DNA of 64,000 nucleotides from Burkholderia seminalis DSM 23518 (GCF_902832885.1 NZ_CADFDK010000005.1:1-64000); one strand, 5' to 3'. Positions 1-9,170 are shown, counted from the first letter of the stretch. Numbers and translations are program-made. The notes: a model not told the origin generated them from the letters alone.

Positions 1-68
1 GCGACGTCCTGTTCGCCATGCTGCGCGACGGCACCATTTACCAACCCAAGTCAGCCCCTAACGCTTGA
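1..68 (+). CDS. IS110-family transposase, C-terminal end only (partial)
   Basis: The frame open from base 3 ends at the TGA at 66-68 and gives 21 residues containing DVLFAMLRDGTIYQP. The pattern 'LFAMLRDGT.Y' followed by a short tail is the usual end of IS110/IS116-type (DEDD) transposases. The gene starts outside the window, so intactness and exact family cannot be judged. IS110 elements usually lack clear terminal inverted repeats, and I see no obvious repeat marking the end of the element in the ~70 bases between this stop and the next gene. Confidence 0.65.
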   Translation, partial: DVLFAMLRDGTIYQPKSAPNA

Positions 69-85
69 CGAAACACATAGGGGCA

Positions 86-96
86 CCCCCCCCCCC
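86..96. repeat. 11-base C homopolymer between transposase and TPR gene
   Basis: An uninterrupted run of eleven C residues lies 44 bases upstream of the ATG at 140, between the transposase stop and the next gene. Tracts of this length slip easily in replication and in sequencing. It falls where the promoter or leader of the TPR gene should be. Confidence 0.9.
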
Positions 97-139
97 GCGC
101 GGTGTGGGAAAATACGCGCTTTCCGTCAGTTTTCGCGTC

Positions 140-1981
140 ATGGATTCCGCATTCGACCGGGCGTACGCCGCACACCGCGCAGGCCGCCTCGCCGAGGCCG
201 AGCACGGTTATCGCAACGCGCTCGCCTCCGACCCCGCCAACGCCGACGCGCTGCACCTGTTCGGCGTGCTGCGGCACCAGCAGGGCCAGCATGCCGAAGC
301 GGCCGACCTCGTCGGCCGCGCGGTCGCGCTGCGCCCGGACGATGCCGCGCTGCAGCTCAATCTCGGCAACGCGCTGAAGGCGCTCGGCCGGCTCGACGAA
401 GCGATCGACCGCTTTCGCAACGCGCTGACGCTCGCGCCCGAATTCCCGCTCGCGCACTACAACCTCGGCAATGCGTATGCGGCGCTGCAGCGTCACGACG
501 ACGCGATCGATGCGTTCGGCCGCGCGCTGCGGCTCACGCCCGACGACGCATCGATCCACAACAATCTCGGCAACGCGCTGAACGCGCTCGGCCGCCATGA
601 CGATGCGCTCGCCGCGTTCGGTCGCGCGCTCGAACTGCGGCCCGGGCATGCGGGCGCGCACAACAACCTCGCGATGGCGCTGAACGCGATGGGCCGCGCC
701 GACGACGCGATCACGCACTTCCAGGCCGCGATCGCCGCGCAGCCGCGCTTCGTCGCCGCGCATTTCAATCTCGGCAACACGTTCGACGCGGTCGGCCGGC
801 ATGCGGAGGCGGCCGCCGCGTTCGAAGCGGCGCTCGCGCTGCACCCGCCGTTTCCGCTCGCGCTGTTCGGGCTCGCGAACGCCCTGTGCGCACAGGGGCG
901 CCACCGCGACGCACTGCCCTACTACGAGCGCGCGGTCGGTCTCGATCCGTCGTTCGGCCTCGCGTGGCTGAACCTCGGCAACGCGCATCACGCGCTCCGC
1001 GCATACGAGATGGCACTGCGCGCGTTCGACCAGGCACTGCGCGTCGCGCCCGATCTCACGCTCGCGCGGCTGCACCGCGCGGTCACGCTGCTGACGCTCG
1101 GCGACTTCACGCGCGGGCTGCCGGCCTACGAAGCGCGCCACGAGACGCCCGGCGCGACGTCGCTCGGCACGCTGCCGCGCTGGCAAGGCGAGCCGATTGC
1201 GTCACGCACGCTGCTGATCCGTGCGGAACAGGGGTTCGGCGACACGCTGCAGTTCGTCCGCTTCGTGCCGCTTGCCCGCGCACGCTGCGCGCACCTCGTG
1301 CTCGAAGTCCAGCCGGAACTCGTGCCGCTGCTGGCGCCGGCCGCGTCGCGCTGGCGCGTGACGCTCGTCGCACCGGGTGCCGCCAGGCCGCCCGCGGCGG
1401 ATGTTGCCTGCACGCTGATGAGCCTGCCGTTCCTGCTCGGGCTGCAGCCGGACGACATCGTCGGCGGCTCGCGCTACCTCGATGCGCCCGACAGTGCCCG
1501 TCGGCGCTTTCGCGGCTCGCTCGGCGGGCAGTCGAAGCGCAAGTTCGGGCTTGCCTGGTCGGGGCGCCGGCAGGCGCAGGAAAACCGCTCGATGCCGTTC
1601 GATGCGCTCGCGCCGCTGCTCGCGCTGCCGGACATCGACTGGATCGTGCTGCAACCCGCGCTCGACGACGACGAACGCGCGCGCGTCGACGCGCATCCGC
1701 GCGTGCATCGCTTCGACGGCCGGTTGAACGACTTCGCCGACACGGCTGCGCTGATCGAGCGGCTCGACGGCGTCGTCACGATCGACACGGCCGTCGCGCA
1801 CCTCGCGGGCGCCCTCGGCAAGCCGCTGTGGGTCATGCTGCCGTTCGCGCCCGACTGGCGCTGGTTCACCGGCGACGACTGCCCGTGGTATCCGCAGGCC
1901 CGGATCGCCCGCCAGCCCGCGCCGGGCGAATGGCTCGACGTCGCGGCCACGGTTGCCGGCCAGTTGCGACGCGACGCCTGA
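140..1981 (+). CDS. TPR-repeat protein with C-terminal glycosyltransferase-like domain
   Basis: This 613-aa protein begins MDSAFDRAYAAHRAGRLAEA. The first ~370 residues are about ten tetratricopeptide repeats, with recurring NLGNAL.ALGR..DA...F..AL and G/P spacing. The last ~240 residues carry 'RAEQGFGDTLQFVRFVPLA' and 'TIDTAVAHLAGALGKPLWVM', the pattern of TPR proteins ending in a GT9/GT41-like glycosyltransferase fold, so a role in protein or surface-polymer glycosylation is possible. The substrate is unknown. The frame stays open upstream to 65, but that stretch encodes the C tract (PPPP) and has no ribosome site, so the ATG at 140 is preferred. There is no signal peptide; it is probably cytoplasmic. 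Confidence 0.85.
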   Translation: MDSAFDRAYAAHRAGRLAEAEHGYRNALASDPANADALHLFGVLRHQQGQHAEAADLVGRAVALRPDDAALQLNLGNALKALGRLDEAIDRFRNALTLAPEFPLAHYNLGNAYAALQRHDDAIDAFGRALRLTPDDASIHNNLGNALNALGRHDDALAAFGRALELRPGHAGAHNNLAMALNAMGRADDAITHFQAAIAAQPRFVAAHFNLGNTFDAVGRHAEAAAAFEAALALHPPFPLALFGLANALCAQGRHRDALPYYERAVGLDPSFGLAWLNLGNAHHALRAYEMALRAFDQALRVAPDLTLARLHRAVTLLTLGDFTRGLPAYEARHETPGATSLGTLPRWQGEPIASRTLLIRAEQGFGDTLQFVRFVPLARARCAHLVLEVQPELVPLLAPAASRWRVTLVAPGAARPPAADVACTLMSLPFLLGLQPDDIVGGSRYLDAPDSARRRFRGSLGGQSKRKFGLAWSGRRQAQENRSMPFDALAPLLALPDIDWIVLQPALDDDERARVDAHPRVHRFDGRLNDFADTAALIERLDGVVTIDTAVAHLAGALGKPLWVMLPFAPDWRWFTGDDCPWYPQARIARQPAPGEWLDVAATVAGQLRRDA

Positions 1982-1990
1982 ACGCAGACG

Positions 1991-2020
1991 AAAAAAGGGA
2001 GCGCGGTGCGCTCCCTTTTT
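1991..2020. terminator. Intrinsic terminator, probably bidirectional
   Basis: AAAGGGAGCGC-GGT-GCGCTCCCTTT forms a strong GC stem flanked by A and T runs. It sits 9 bases after the TPR gene stop and downstream of the convergent MHS transporter, so it can serve both. Confidence 0.85.
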
Positions 2021-2065
2021 CAATGCGATCCACGCGGCCCGTGCCGCGCGACGGAATGGTGCCCG

Positions 2066-3361
2066 TCAGGCCGCCTTATACTGGTTGCGCGCTTCGGACG
2101 TGCGATACAGCACGAGCGTCGCGATCAGCCCGCAGATGGCCGCCACGCTCAGCCACAGTCCCGGCGCCGCCTTGTTGCCGGTCTGGTGGATCAGCAGCGT
2201 CGAGATCGCGGGCGTGAAGCCCCCGATCGTCGTCGCCAGGCTGTACGCGAGCGAGAAGCCGGCCGTGCGCACGTCGGCCGGCATCACTTCGGTCAGCGCG
2301 ACGACCATCGCGCCGTTGTACGACCCGTACAGGAACGACAGCCACAGCTCGACCGCGAGCAGCCTCAGGAACGACGGATCGCCGACGAGCCACAGCACGG
2401 CCGGGTAAGCCGTCAGCAGCGTCAGCACGGTGAACGCGATCAGCACGGGGCGGCGGCCGACACGGTCGGACAGCGCGCCGGACAGCGGCAGCCACACGAG
2501 GTTCGAAACACCGACGCAGACGGTCACGACCAGCGCGTCGAGCGACGACAGGTGCAGCACTTCCTTGCCGAAGGTCGGCGTATACGCGGTGATCATGTAG
2601 AACGACACCGTCGTCATGATCACCATCCCCATGCCGGCGACCACGACGCCCCAGTTGTCGAGCATCGAGCGCATGATCTCGCCCATCGTCGGGCGATGAC
2701 GCTTCGCGAGGAATTCGTCGGTCTCCTTCAGCGAACGGCGGATCAGGAACAGGAACGGCACGATCAGGCAGCCGATCAGGAACGGGATGCGCCAGCCCCA
2801 CGCGGTCATCTCCTCGGCAGGCAGTACGCGATTCAGCAGCACGCCGACGAGCGCGGCGAACACCACCGCCACCTGCTGGCTGCCCGACTGCCACGACGTA
2901 TAGAACCCCTTGTGGCCCTTCGTCGCGATCTCCGACAGGTACACCGACACGCCGCCGAGTTCGACGCCGGCCGAGAAACCCTGCAGCAGCCGGCCGAGCA
3001 GCACGAGCACCGGCGCGAGCACGCCGATCGTCGCATAGCCCGGTATCGCGGCCACCGCGAGCGTGCCGATCGCCATCAGCCCGAGCGTCAGGATCAGCCC
3101 CTTGCGGCGGCCGTGATGGTCGATGTATGCGCCGAGCACGATCGCGCCGACCGGCCGCATCAGGAAGCCGGCGCCGAACACCGACAGCGACAGCATCAAC
3201 GACGCGAATGCGTTGCCGCTCGGGAAATAGGTTTTCGCGATGGCCGACGCGTAGTACCCGTAGACCATGAAGTCGTACATTTCCAGGAAGTTGCCGCTGA
3301 CGACCCGGAACACGGTGCGGACTTTCGATTCCTGCGCGATGGCGTGTGACGCTGTGGACAT
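2066..3361 (-). CDS. MFS transporter, MHS family, citrate/tricarballylate:H+ symporter type
   Basis: The 431-aa protein starts [20 protein letters not shown], with about 12 membrane segments. '[21 protein letters not shown]', '[26 protein letters not shown]' (the MFS loop 2-3 motif) and '[20 protein letters not shown]' closely resemble the citrate-proton symporter group (CitA/CitH/TcuC) within the metabolite:H+ symporter family. It is an inner-membrane importer of a tricarboxylate or related acid; the exact substrate is inferred only from resemblance. The frame extends 67 codons further upstream, but a GAGCGAG ribosome site stands before this ATG and the family begins here. No two-component or tcuAB partner genes are adjacent. 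Confidence 0.85.
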   Translation of the reverse strand: MSTASHAIAQESKVRTVFRVVSGNFLEMYDFMVYGYYASAIAKTYFPSGNAFASLMLSLSVFGAGFLMRPVGAIVLGAYIDHHGRRKGLILTLGLMAIGTLAVAAIPGYATIGVLAPVLVLLGRLLQGFSAGVELGGVSVYLSEIATKGHKGFYTSWQSGSQQVAVVFAALVGVLLNRVLPAEEMTAWGWRIPFLIGCLIVPFLFLIRRSLKETDEFLAKRHRPTMGEIMRSMLDNWGVVVAGMGMVIMTTVSFYMITAYTPTFGKEVLHLSSLDALVVTVCVGVSNLVWLPLSGALSDRVGRRPVLIAFTVLTLLTAYPAVLWLVGDPSFLRLLAVELWLSFLYGSYNGAMVVALTEVMPADVRTAGFSLAYSLATTIGGFTPAISTLLIHQTGNKAAPGLWLSVAAICGLIATLVLYRTSEARNQYKAA

Positions 3362-3598
3362 GTTTTTCTCGCTCAGCTCGGATGGCGCGAATGCGCGCCG
3401 CATGGACCCGGCGATGCGCGCCGCGCCGGGCCGGCGCGCACGGGCATCGCTGCCCGCCGGTGGCGCATCGCACAACGACGCTTGCACCGGCATGGTTCGC
3501 GAATGATGCCACGCGAAGCCGACATTTGCCTTGGAGCGCCGCTGTCGTTGCCTTCGTGGCATTCGCCTCGTACGAGTCGCCCTGAAACGGGCAAAAGA

Positions 3599-3614
3599 AT
3601 CAGATTGATCTGAT
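3599..3614. promoter_or_regulatory. Perfect 7-2-7 inverted repeat, operator-like
   Basis: ATCAGAT-TG-ATCTGAT is a perfect dyad within the 316-base gap separating the divergent transporter (ATG at 3361) and membrane protein gene (ATG at 3678). It is too short to be a terminator and has no T run. Size and symmetry fit a site for a dimeric repressor or activator; the regulator is unknown. The rest of the gap shows nothing I can name. Confidence 0.45.
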
Positions 3615-3677
3615 CGACCGGCCTTCGCCGGCTGACCACAATGTCACGATTTGCGACGACATGTCCGCGCCGCCCTC

Positions 3678-4619
3678 ATGACCCACTCGCCTCTTGTCCC
3701 CGTCGAAGGCGCGCTCGCCCGCCCTCGCGTCGCCCCGCTCGACCACGTGCCGCCGTTCGGCCGCGATTGGAAGTTTCGCGGCGCACCCGGTGCACGGCCC
3801 AGCAAGAACTGCCTCGCGACGCTGACGACGTCCTGCATCGACGTCGACCGGCCGCACCGCGAGTGCCGCTGGCAGCCGACGACGGCGGCCGGATCGCTTG
3901 CCGCGCCCGTCGTCGCCGGCCGGCGCGTCCCGCGTCCTTCAGGCAACCGCCGGGACCGGCGCGCGATATACGCAACCTGCTGGAGCATCGGCGCGTTCGG
4001 CATCATCGGCTGGCTGATCGCCGCGCATGAACCGTTCACGGGTTTCGGGCCTGCATACGCGCTTCAAGCGGCCGACGGTGCGCGCGGCCATGCAACGTTT
4101 TCGACCGGTACCGTACGGGTCGCGCCGGTTCAGCCGGACACGCCGGCGCACACTTCACCGCAGCACACGGCAGCAGCGCCAACGGCGAAAACTGCGGCGC
4201 CGCGATCGGCCGCGCATCGCGATACGCGTCGCCCGGCGCCGCTTCAACCGCAGGCAAGCTCCGGTGTCCAGCGCGCTGCGACGCCACCACCGGCGTCCCC
4301 GCATCGAACCGCCGGCTCGCGCACGGCAGCGGCGCCGGCCCGGACACCAGGCACCGCGCATGTGGCGGCGCGCCGTCCATCCGGCACCGAACCACCGCGC
4401 GCCCAAACACGCGATCGGCTCGCCCCGCCACCACATGCAACGGACACACGCGAAGCCGGCGCCACGCCGGACGATCCGCTCACGCTCATCGCGACGGCAA
4501 ACGCGCTGCGCATCACCCAGCCTGAGCGTGCCATGCACGCCCCCGCCGCCGGGTTCGACTGGACGTCCCGGCTGTCCCACCGCCGACTGACCGATACGCC
4601 CGACGCGTTCGCACACTGA
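3678..4619 (+). CDS. Hypothetical single-pass membrane protein, Pro/Ala/Thr-rich
   Basis: A 313-aa protein from MTHSPLVPVEGALARP; an upstream ATG at 3651 in the same frame is also possible. Residues ~1-95 are basic and Pro-rich. One hydrophobic span, CWSIGAFGIIGWLIAAH, lies near residue 100. The remaining ~190 residues are low-complexity Ala/Pro/Thr/Arg, probably disordered and extracytoplasmic if the span is a type II anchor. Codon third positions are strongly G/C in this frame, which supports it as coding over the overlapping frames. I recognise no family. It is convergent with the DUF2968 gene and shares its terminator. Confidence 0.6.
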   Translation: MTHSPLVPVEGALARPRVAPLDHVPPFGRDWKFRGAPGARPSKNCLATLTTSCIDVDRPHRECRWQPTTAAGSLAAPVVAGRRVPRPSGNRRDRRAIYATCWSIGAFGIIGWLIAAHEPFTGFGPAYALQAADGARGHATFSTGTVRVAPVQPDTPAHTSPQHTAAAPTAKTAAPRSAAHRDTRRPAPLQPQASSGVQRAATPPPASPHRTAGSRTAAAPARTPGTAHVAARRPSGTEPPRAQTRDRLAPPPHATDTREAGATPDDPLTLIATANALRITQPERAMHAPAAGFDWTSRLSHRRLTDTPDAFAH

Positions 4620-4645
4620 CGACGCCCCATCCCGGGCCCGCCCAA

Positions 4646-4680
4646 CAAAAAACCCGGCGAAGATCGCTTCGCCGGGTTTC
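4646..4680. terminator. Bidirectional intrinsic terminator
   Basis: CCCGGCGAAG-ATCG-CTTCGCCGGG is a 10-bp stem with a tetraloop. It has A6 on its left and TTT on its right, and lies between two convergent genes. Confidence 0.85.
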
Positions 4681-4710
4681 GGTCGTTTTCGCCGTGCGTC
4701 CGACGAACCG

Positions 4711-5400
4711 TTACTTGTGCGCGGGCAGCCCCGATTCGGTCTGCTTCTCGAGTTGCCGCACCTGCTCCTGCAGATCGCGCAACTGCATCTGCGCGGCACG
4801 CTTCTCGACCTGCAGCGCCTGCGTCTGTTCCTGCGCCGACTTCTGGCGCTGCGCGACTTCGGCCTGCTGGCTGCGCGCGACGCTCAGGTCCGCCTGCAAC
4901 TGCTGCGCGCGGTTCGCCTGCAGCGCGATCACGCGTTCGAGAAAGGCTTTCTGCGCCTGCAGTTCGGTACGGCGGATCTCGATATCGGCGAGTTGCACGG
5001 TCTGCTGGACGAAGTTTGCGTAGACCATCTCCGCGCGGTTCTTTTCCTGCGACCGGATCACGCGCCACAGATTCTTGTCCTGGAACAGCGCGACGTAGTA
5101 CGTCATCTCGCGCGGATCGAACATCAGGCTCGCGCCGTAGCTGCCGTTGTACGTCGTGCGCATTTCGACGATCCGGCCGTCGTGCAGCATCCGCGTCAGC
5201 TCGGCGACGTTGCCTTGCGCGGTTGCGTCCGTCGCGGCCGGCGCCGGCGCCTCGGCACCGCTCAGGCTCGTGACTGCCGGGCGCGTTCCGGCGACGGGTG
5301 CGGTCGCGTCGGCCGACCAGGCCGCGCCCGCTTGCGCGCAGGCAGCCAGCGCAACGATCCACGCAGCGCATCGTGCAGGGGAAATATTTCGGAAAGCCAA
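4711..5400 (-). CDS. DUF2968 family secreted coiled-coil protein
   Basis: The family is recognised from 'GRIVEMRTTYNGSYGASLMF' and the C-terminal helix. There is no suitable ATG. The best start is the TTG at 5400-5398, giving a 229-aa protein, with GGAG eight bases upstream. From it the product begins MAFRNISPARCAAWIVALAA and continues to AWSADA, a good signal peptide. The middle (residues ~45-110) is the conserved DUF2968 region; residues ~110-225 are a Gln/Arg/Glu-rich coiled coil. It is likely periplasmic and its function is unknown. The same frame continues upstream to 5595, but without ribosome site or signal sequence. Confidence 0.75.
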   Translation of the reverse strand: MAFRNISPARCAAWIVALAACAQAGAAWSADATAPVAGTRPAVTSLSGAEAPAPAATDATAQGNVAELTRMLHDGRIVEMRTTYNGSYGASLMFDPREMTYYVALFQDKNLWRVIRSQEKNRAEMVYANFVQQTVQLADIEIRRTELQAQKAFLERVIALQANRAQQLQADLSVARSQQAEVAQRQKSAQEQTQALQVEKRAAQMQLRDLQEQVRQLEKQTESGLPAHK

Positions 5401-5515
5401 CGTCGGACTCCGGCGAACGAATCGGAACTCGCGATTATCGTTCAAAAAGAAACGGCCGCATCTCGAATTTATCGGGAAGCGGCCGGCCTTCGGACAACGC
5501 AGGAAATACGGCTGG

Positions 5516-6688
5516 CTACAGACGCGTTTCACGCGCCGCGCGCAGGAATGCATCGAGCAGCGGCGTGCAGTCGAGCAACTCCGCGCCGCCCGCACGATGG
5601 AACTCGGGGTGCCATTGCACGCCGACGACGAACGGCGAACGACGATGGCGGATGCCCTCGATGATCCCGTCGCCGGCCGACACGGCCTCGATGTTCAGGT
5701 CGCGGCCAAGATCGCGGATCGCCTGGTGGTGGATCGAGTTGACGATCGCTTCGCTGCGCCCGGGGAACATGCTCGCCAGCGTCGACGTGTCCGGGAAGCG
5801 GATCGCGTGACGATGCTGGTCGTAATGCTCGCTTACGTGCGCATTCGCGGTCGGCACATCGGTGGCGATGTCCTGGTACAGCGAGCCGCCGAACGCGACG
5901 TTGATCAGCTGGCAGCCGCGGCACACGCCGAGGACGGGTTTGCCGGACTCGACGAATTCATGCAGCAGCTCGAGTTCGTACATGTCGCGCACGCGATCGC
6001 CCGGCCATTCGGGGCGCACATCCGAGGCCGCGTAGGTTTGCGGCGACACGTCGGCCCCGCCTTGCAGCAGCAGGCCGTCGAGATGCTTCGCGTAGTCGCG
6101 CAGACGGATGTTGCTCGGGTGGATCATCCCCTGGTGGCCGACGGTCGGAATCATGAACACGAGCACGTCGCGCGACATCACCCAGTGGGCGATCGATTCC
6201 TCGAGATACTGCAGCGTCTTGCCGCGCAGCCCTTTCGCACCCGGTTCCGGATGGAAGATCCGCGCCGACACGCCGATGCGCAGCGTGCGTTGCGTGATGC
6301 GCTGGCCGGCGCGATCGAACAGCCGGCGCGCCCGCGCCGCGACGATCCGGCCGAACACCGACCATGGCGTATCGCTCTGCTTCAGGTAGGCCGGCGGCGC
6401 ATTCTGCGCGCTCGCGGGCGGCGGCCGCGACGTTTCGAAATCCGGCGGCGCACCGAAGCCGGGAGGCGGCGCACCCGGCTTCGGCGGTGCGACCGCGCCA
6501 TCGGGGGCGCCGGGCGCACCGGGCTCGGACGCGGTTGTGACCGGCGACGCGCCGTCCACGGCGACGTTCTGCGCGGCGGCTTGCGCGGCCGGCGCATCGG
6601 GCGTTTTCGCCGGCTCGGGACGGAGGGAATCGGAGGAAGCGGAAGAGGTGCCGGGCAGACCGGCCGGGGAAGGCGTGTGTTCGCTCAT
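5516..6688 (-). CDS. Class I glutamine amidotransferase-like hydrolase (peptidase C26, PuuD-like)
   Basis: 390 aa. The catalytic domain runs from ~residue 136 to the end: 'LLLQGGADVSPQTY', nucleophile elbow GVCRGCQ (Cys256) and the QWHPEF motif with His360 and Glu362, giving the complete Cys-His-Glu triad. This is the gamma-glutamyl-gamma-aminobutyrate hydrolase (PuuD) type, which splits gamma-glutamyl amides; the physiological substrate is not shown. The first ~105 residues are a Pro/Ala-rich, probably disordered extension that PuuD lacks. No polyamine (puu) genes are nearby. Confidence 0.8.
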   Translation of the reverse strand: MSEHTPSPAGLPGTSSASSDSLRPEPAKTPDAPAAQAAAQNVAVDGASPVTTASEPGAPGAPDGAVAPPKPGAPPPGFGAPPDFETSRPPPASAQNAPPAYLKQSDTPWSVFGRIVAARARRLFDRAGQRITQRTLRIGVSARIFHPEPGAKGLRGKTLQYLEESIAHWVMSRDVLVFMIPTVGHQGMIHPSNIRLRDYAKHLDGLLLQGGADVSPQTYAASDVRPEWPGDRVRDMYELELLHEFVESGKPVLGVCRGCQLINVAFGGSLYQDIATDVPTANAHVSEHYDQHRHAIRFPDTSTLASMFPGRSEAIVNSIHHQAIRDLGRDLNIEAVSAGDGIIEGIRHRRSPFVVGVQWHPEFHRAGGAELLDCTPLLDAFLRAARETRL

Positions 6689-6875
6689 GACGATGGTCTG
6701 GTACGTCGCTCACGCGTATGGATAGACGAGGATTCATTATGCTTCAGTGCACGATCGCGCGGCAAACCTGCAACATCCTGTCGCCATTGTTGCAAGTGGT
6801 TGCCGGCGGCGCCGGGGCGTGTCCCCCGGCCGCGCGCCCGCACCGACGGCGTCTCGTCGCCCGCACTGGACATCA

Positions 6876-6887
6876 GTGATATATCAC
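6876..6887. promoter_or_regulatory. Palindromic operator candidate upstream of GntR gene
   Basis: GTGATATATCAC is a perfect 12-bp palindrome in an AT-rich patch 82 bases before the GntR ATG. It sits inside a looser dyad, TGGACAT...ATATCCA, matching at 6 of 7 positions. GntR/FadR-type regulators commonly bind such dyads upstream of their own operon, so autoregulation is a reasonable inference. Confidence 0.5.
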
Positions 6888-6968
6888 AATAATATCCAGA
6901 CATCGTCCACGCCTCCCGATCGCCCGCGCCATGATCGCGCCCCGCCCGGCCGCCGCGCCGCTCCTCGC

Positions 6969-7649
6969 ATGAATACCCTGACCGACGTCACCCGCGACCG
7001 GTTCGCCGCGCCGGCGGCCAGCCTCGCCGACCGTGCGTATGCGCTGATCCAGCGCGACATCATCACGATGCGCCTGAAGCCGGGCGCCGCGCTCAACGAA
7101 GCCGACCTCGTCGCGCGCACGGGGATCGGCCGCACGCCGGTGCACCAGGCCGTGCATCGGCTCGTGCTCGAGGGGCTGCTGTCGGTGATGCCGCGCAAGG
7201 GCTTGATGGTGCAGCCGCTGTCGCTCGACGACATCGTCGCGGTGATCGACGTGCGGCGCATCAATGAAGCGCACTGCGCCGAACTCGCCGCGCGCCACGC
7301 GACGCCGGACGATCTCGCGCGCCTGGCCGCGCTGCTCGACGACGGACAGGCCTGCGTCGACACGCATGACGTGGAGGGGATGATGGAACTCGACCGCGCG
7401 TTTCACCAGGCGATCGCCGCCGCCGCGCGCAACGCGGTCCTCGCCGAGATCCTGCGCGCGCTGCACGAGCGCTCGCTGCGCTTCTGGTTCGTCACGCTGT
7501 CCGAACCGCATCATCTCGCCGACGTCCAGCACGAACACCGCGCGTTGTTCGACCGGCTGTCCGCCCGCGACGCCGCCGGCGCGCGCGACGCCGTCGAGCG
7601 CCATATCGATTCGTTTCGCTCCACCCTTCTTCAACATCTTCGCCCCTGA
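6969..7649 (+). CDS. GntR-family transcriptional regulator, FadR (FCD) subfamily
   Basis: 226 aa. The N-terminal winged helix-turn-helix (residues ~15-80) has 'LIQRDIITMRLKPGAALNEA' and 'TGIGRTPVHQAVHRLVLEGL', the GntR signature. An all-helical FCD effector domain follows (~95-220), with 'EFHQAI'-like DRAFHQAIAAAARN and the His residues expected for metal or carboxylate binding. It lies 7 bases upstream of the amidase gene, so the two are one operon. Its likely role is to control that amidase in response to an amide or its acid product. The ATG at 6969 is chosen because the frame upstream of it is Pro/Arg nonsense. Confidence 0.85.
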   Translation: MNTLTDVTRDRFAAPAASLADRAYALIQRDIITMRLKPGAALNEADLVARTGIGRTPVHQAVHRLVLEGLLSVMPRKGLMVQPLSLDDIVAVIDVRRINEAHCAELAARHATPDDLARLAALLDDGQACVDTHDVEGMMELDRAFHQAIAAAARNAVLAEILRALHERSLRFWFVTLSEPHHLADVQHEHRALFDRLSARDAAGARDAVERHIDSFRSTLLQHLRP

Positions 7650-7656
7650 GCCGCTC

Positions 7657-9033
7657 ATGACCACGTTCACGCCGTTCCCCCCGCTCGCCCAGCTCGCCGC
7701 CGACCTCGCGGCCGGCCGCACCACGAGCCGCGCGCTCGTCGATACCGCGCTCGACCGGATCGCCGATCCGTCGGGCCAGGGCGCCGTCGTCTTCACCGAA
7801 GTCGACGCCGACAACGCGCGCGCGGCCGCCGACGCGCACGACCGGCTGCGCGCCGCGGGCACCGTGCTGTCGCCGCTCGCGGGCATCCCGGTGTCGGTGA
7901 AGGACCTGTTCGACGTCGCGGGCCAGGTGACGCGCGCGGGTTCGCGCGTGCTCGACGGCGCGCCGGCCGCGCGCACCGATGCAGTCGCCGTCGCGCGGCT
8001 CAAGCGTGCGGGCGCGGTGCTGGTCGGCCGCACCAACATGAGCGAATTCGCATTCTCGGGGCTCGGGCTGAATCCGCACTTCGGCAATCCGCGCTCGCCG
8101 TACCATCGCGACGTGCCGGGCGATGCGCGGATTTCCGGCGGTTCGTCGTCGGGCGCGGCCGCGTCCGTCGCCGACGGGATGGCCGCCGTCGCGCTCGGCA
8201 CCGACACGGGCGGCTCGATCCGCATTCCGGCCGCGCTGTGCGGGCTGACGGGCTTCAAGCCGACCGCGAGCCGGATCCCGACGCAAGGCGGCGTGCCGCT
8301 GTCGACGACGCTCGACTCGTTCGGCCCGATCGGCCTGACGGTCGCGTGCTGCGCCCTCGTCGACCGGATGCTCGCGGGCCTCGAGCCGCACGTGCCGGCC
8401 GCCCGGCCGCTCGAAGGCGTGCGGCTCGGCGTGCTGACGAACTACGTGACGGATGGCGTCGACGCCGACGTCGCGGCCGCGCTCGACACCGCGCTCAAGC
8501 ATCTCGAAGCCGCCGGCGCGATCGTCACCGACGTGCGCTTCGCCGCGCTCGACCGGCTGCCGGAGATCAACCGCTTCGGCTTCTCGCCGATCGAGGCGTA
8601 CGCCTGGCATCGGCCGCTGCTCGCCCGACATCGCGACCAGTACGACCCGCGCGTGCTGACGCGGATCCTGAAGGGCGAACCCGCGAGCGCGGCCGACTAT
8701 CTCGACCTGCTCGCCGCGCGCGCCGCGATGCTCGACGAAGCCGCGCACACGGTCTGGGCGCGCTTCGATGCGCTCGTCGCGCCGACGGTGCCGGTCGTGC
8801 CGCCGCGCATCGCCGACCTCGAAACGGACGACGACGCGTTCACGCGCACCAATGCGCTGATCCTGCGCAACCCGAGCGCATTCAACTTCCTCGATGCGTG
8901 CGGACTGTCGCTGCCGTGCCATCCGCGCGACGCGGCGCCGGTCGGCCTGATGCTCGCGGCGGCGCCGCATCGCGACGACGCGCTGCTCGCGATCGGCCAG
9001 GCAGTCGAGGCCGTGCTGAACACGATCCGCTGA
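7657..9033 (+). CDS. Amidase-signature hydrolase
   Basis: 458 aa with the complete amidase signature: catalytic Lys82 in [14 protein letters not shown], the cis-Ser (about Ser164) in [12 protein letters not shown] and the nucleophile Ser187 in [11 protein letters not shown]. It hydrolyses a small amide (C-N bond) to acid and ammonia. It resembles the AtzE/biuret-type and general amidase members, but the substrate cannot be read from sequence. It is cytoplasmic with no signal peptide. It sits 7 bases after the GntR regulator, with which it must be cotranscribed. Confidence 0.88.
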   Translation: MTTFTPFPPLAQLAADLAAGRTTSRALVDTALDRIADPSGQGAVVFTEVDADNARAAADAHDRLRAAGTVLSPLAGIPVSVKDLFDVAGQVTRAGSRVLDGAPAARTDAVAVARLKRAGAVLVGRTNMSEFAFSGLGLNPHFGNPRSPYHRDVPGDARISGGSSSGAAASVADGMAAVALGTDTGGSIRIPAALCGLTGFKPTASRIPTQGGVPLSTTLDSFGPIGLTVACCALVDRMLAGLEPHVPAARPLEGVRLGVLTNYVTDGVDADVAAALDTALKHLEAAGAIVTDVRFAALDRLPEINRFGFSPIEAYAWHRPLLARHRDQYDPRVLTRILKGEPASAADYLDLLAARAAMLDEAAHTVWARFDALVAPTVPVVPPRIADLETDDDAFTRTNALILRNPSAFNFLDACGLSLPCHPRDAAPVGLMLAAAPHRDDALLAIGQAVEAVLNTIR

Positions 9034-9170
9034 CCGCATCGCCGATCGCCGGCGGGCGATGCGCGCGGTGCGGCAGGTTGCCGCACGCGCGCTGTCAGTT
9101 TCGTGCCAGACCGTTCGCGCTAAAATCGCGCGATTGTTTTCCGGACCGACCGACGAGGAACCCCGCCGAC

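Noticed and set aside
65-139. Upstream extension of the TPR protein
   Set aside because: It would translate the 11-C tract and has no ribosome site; the ATG at 140 starts the first TPR helix.
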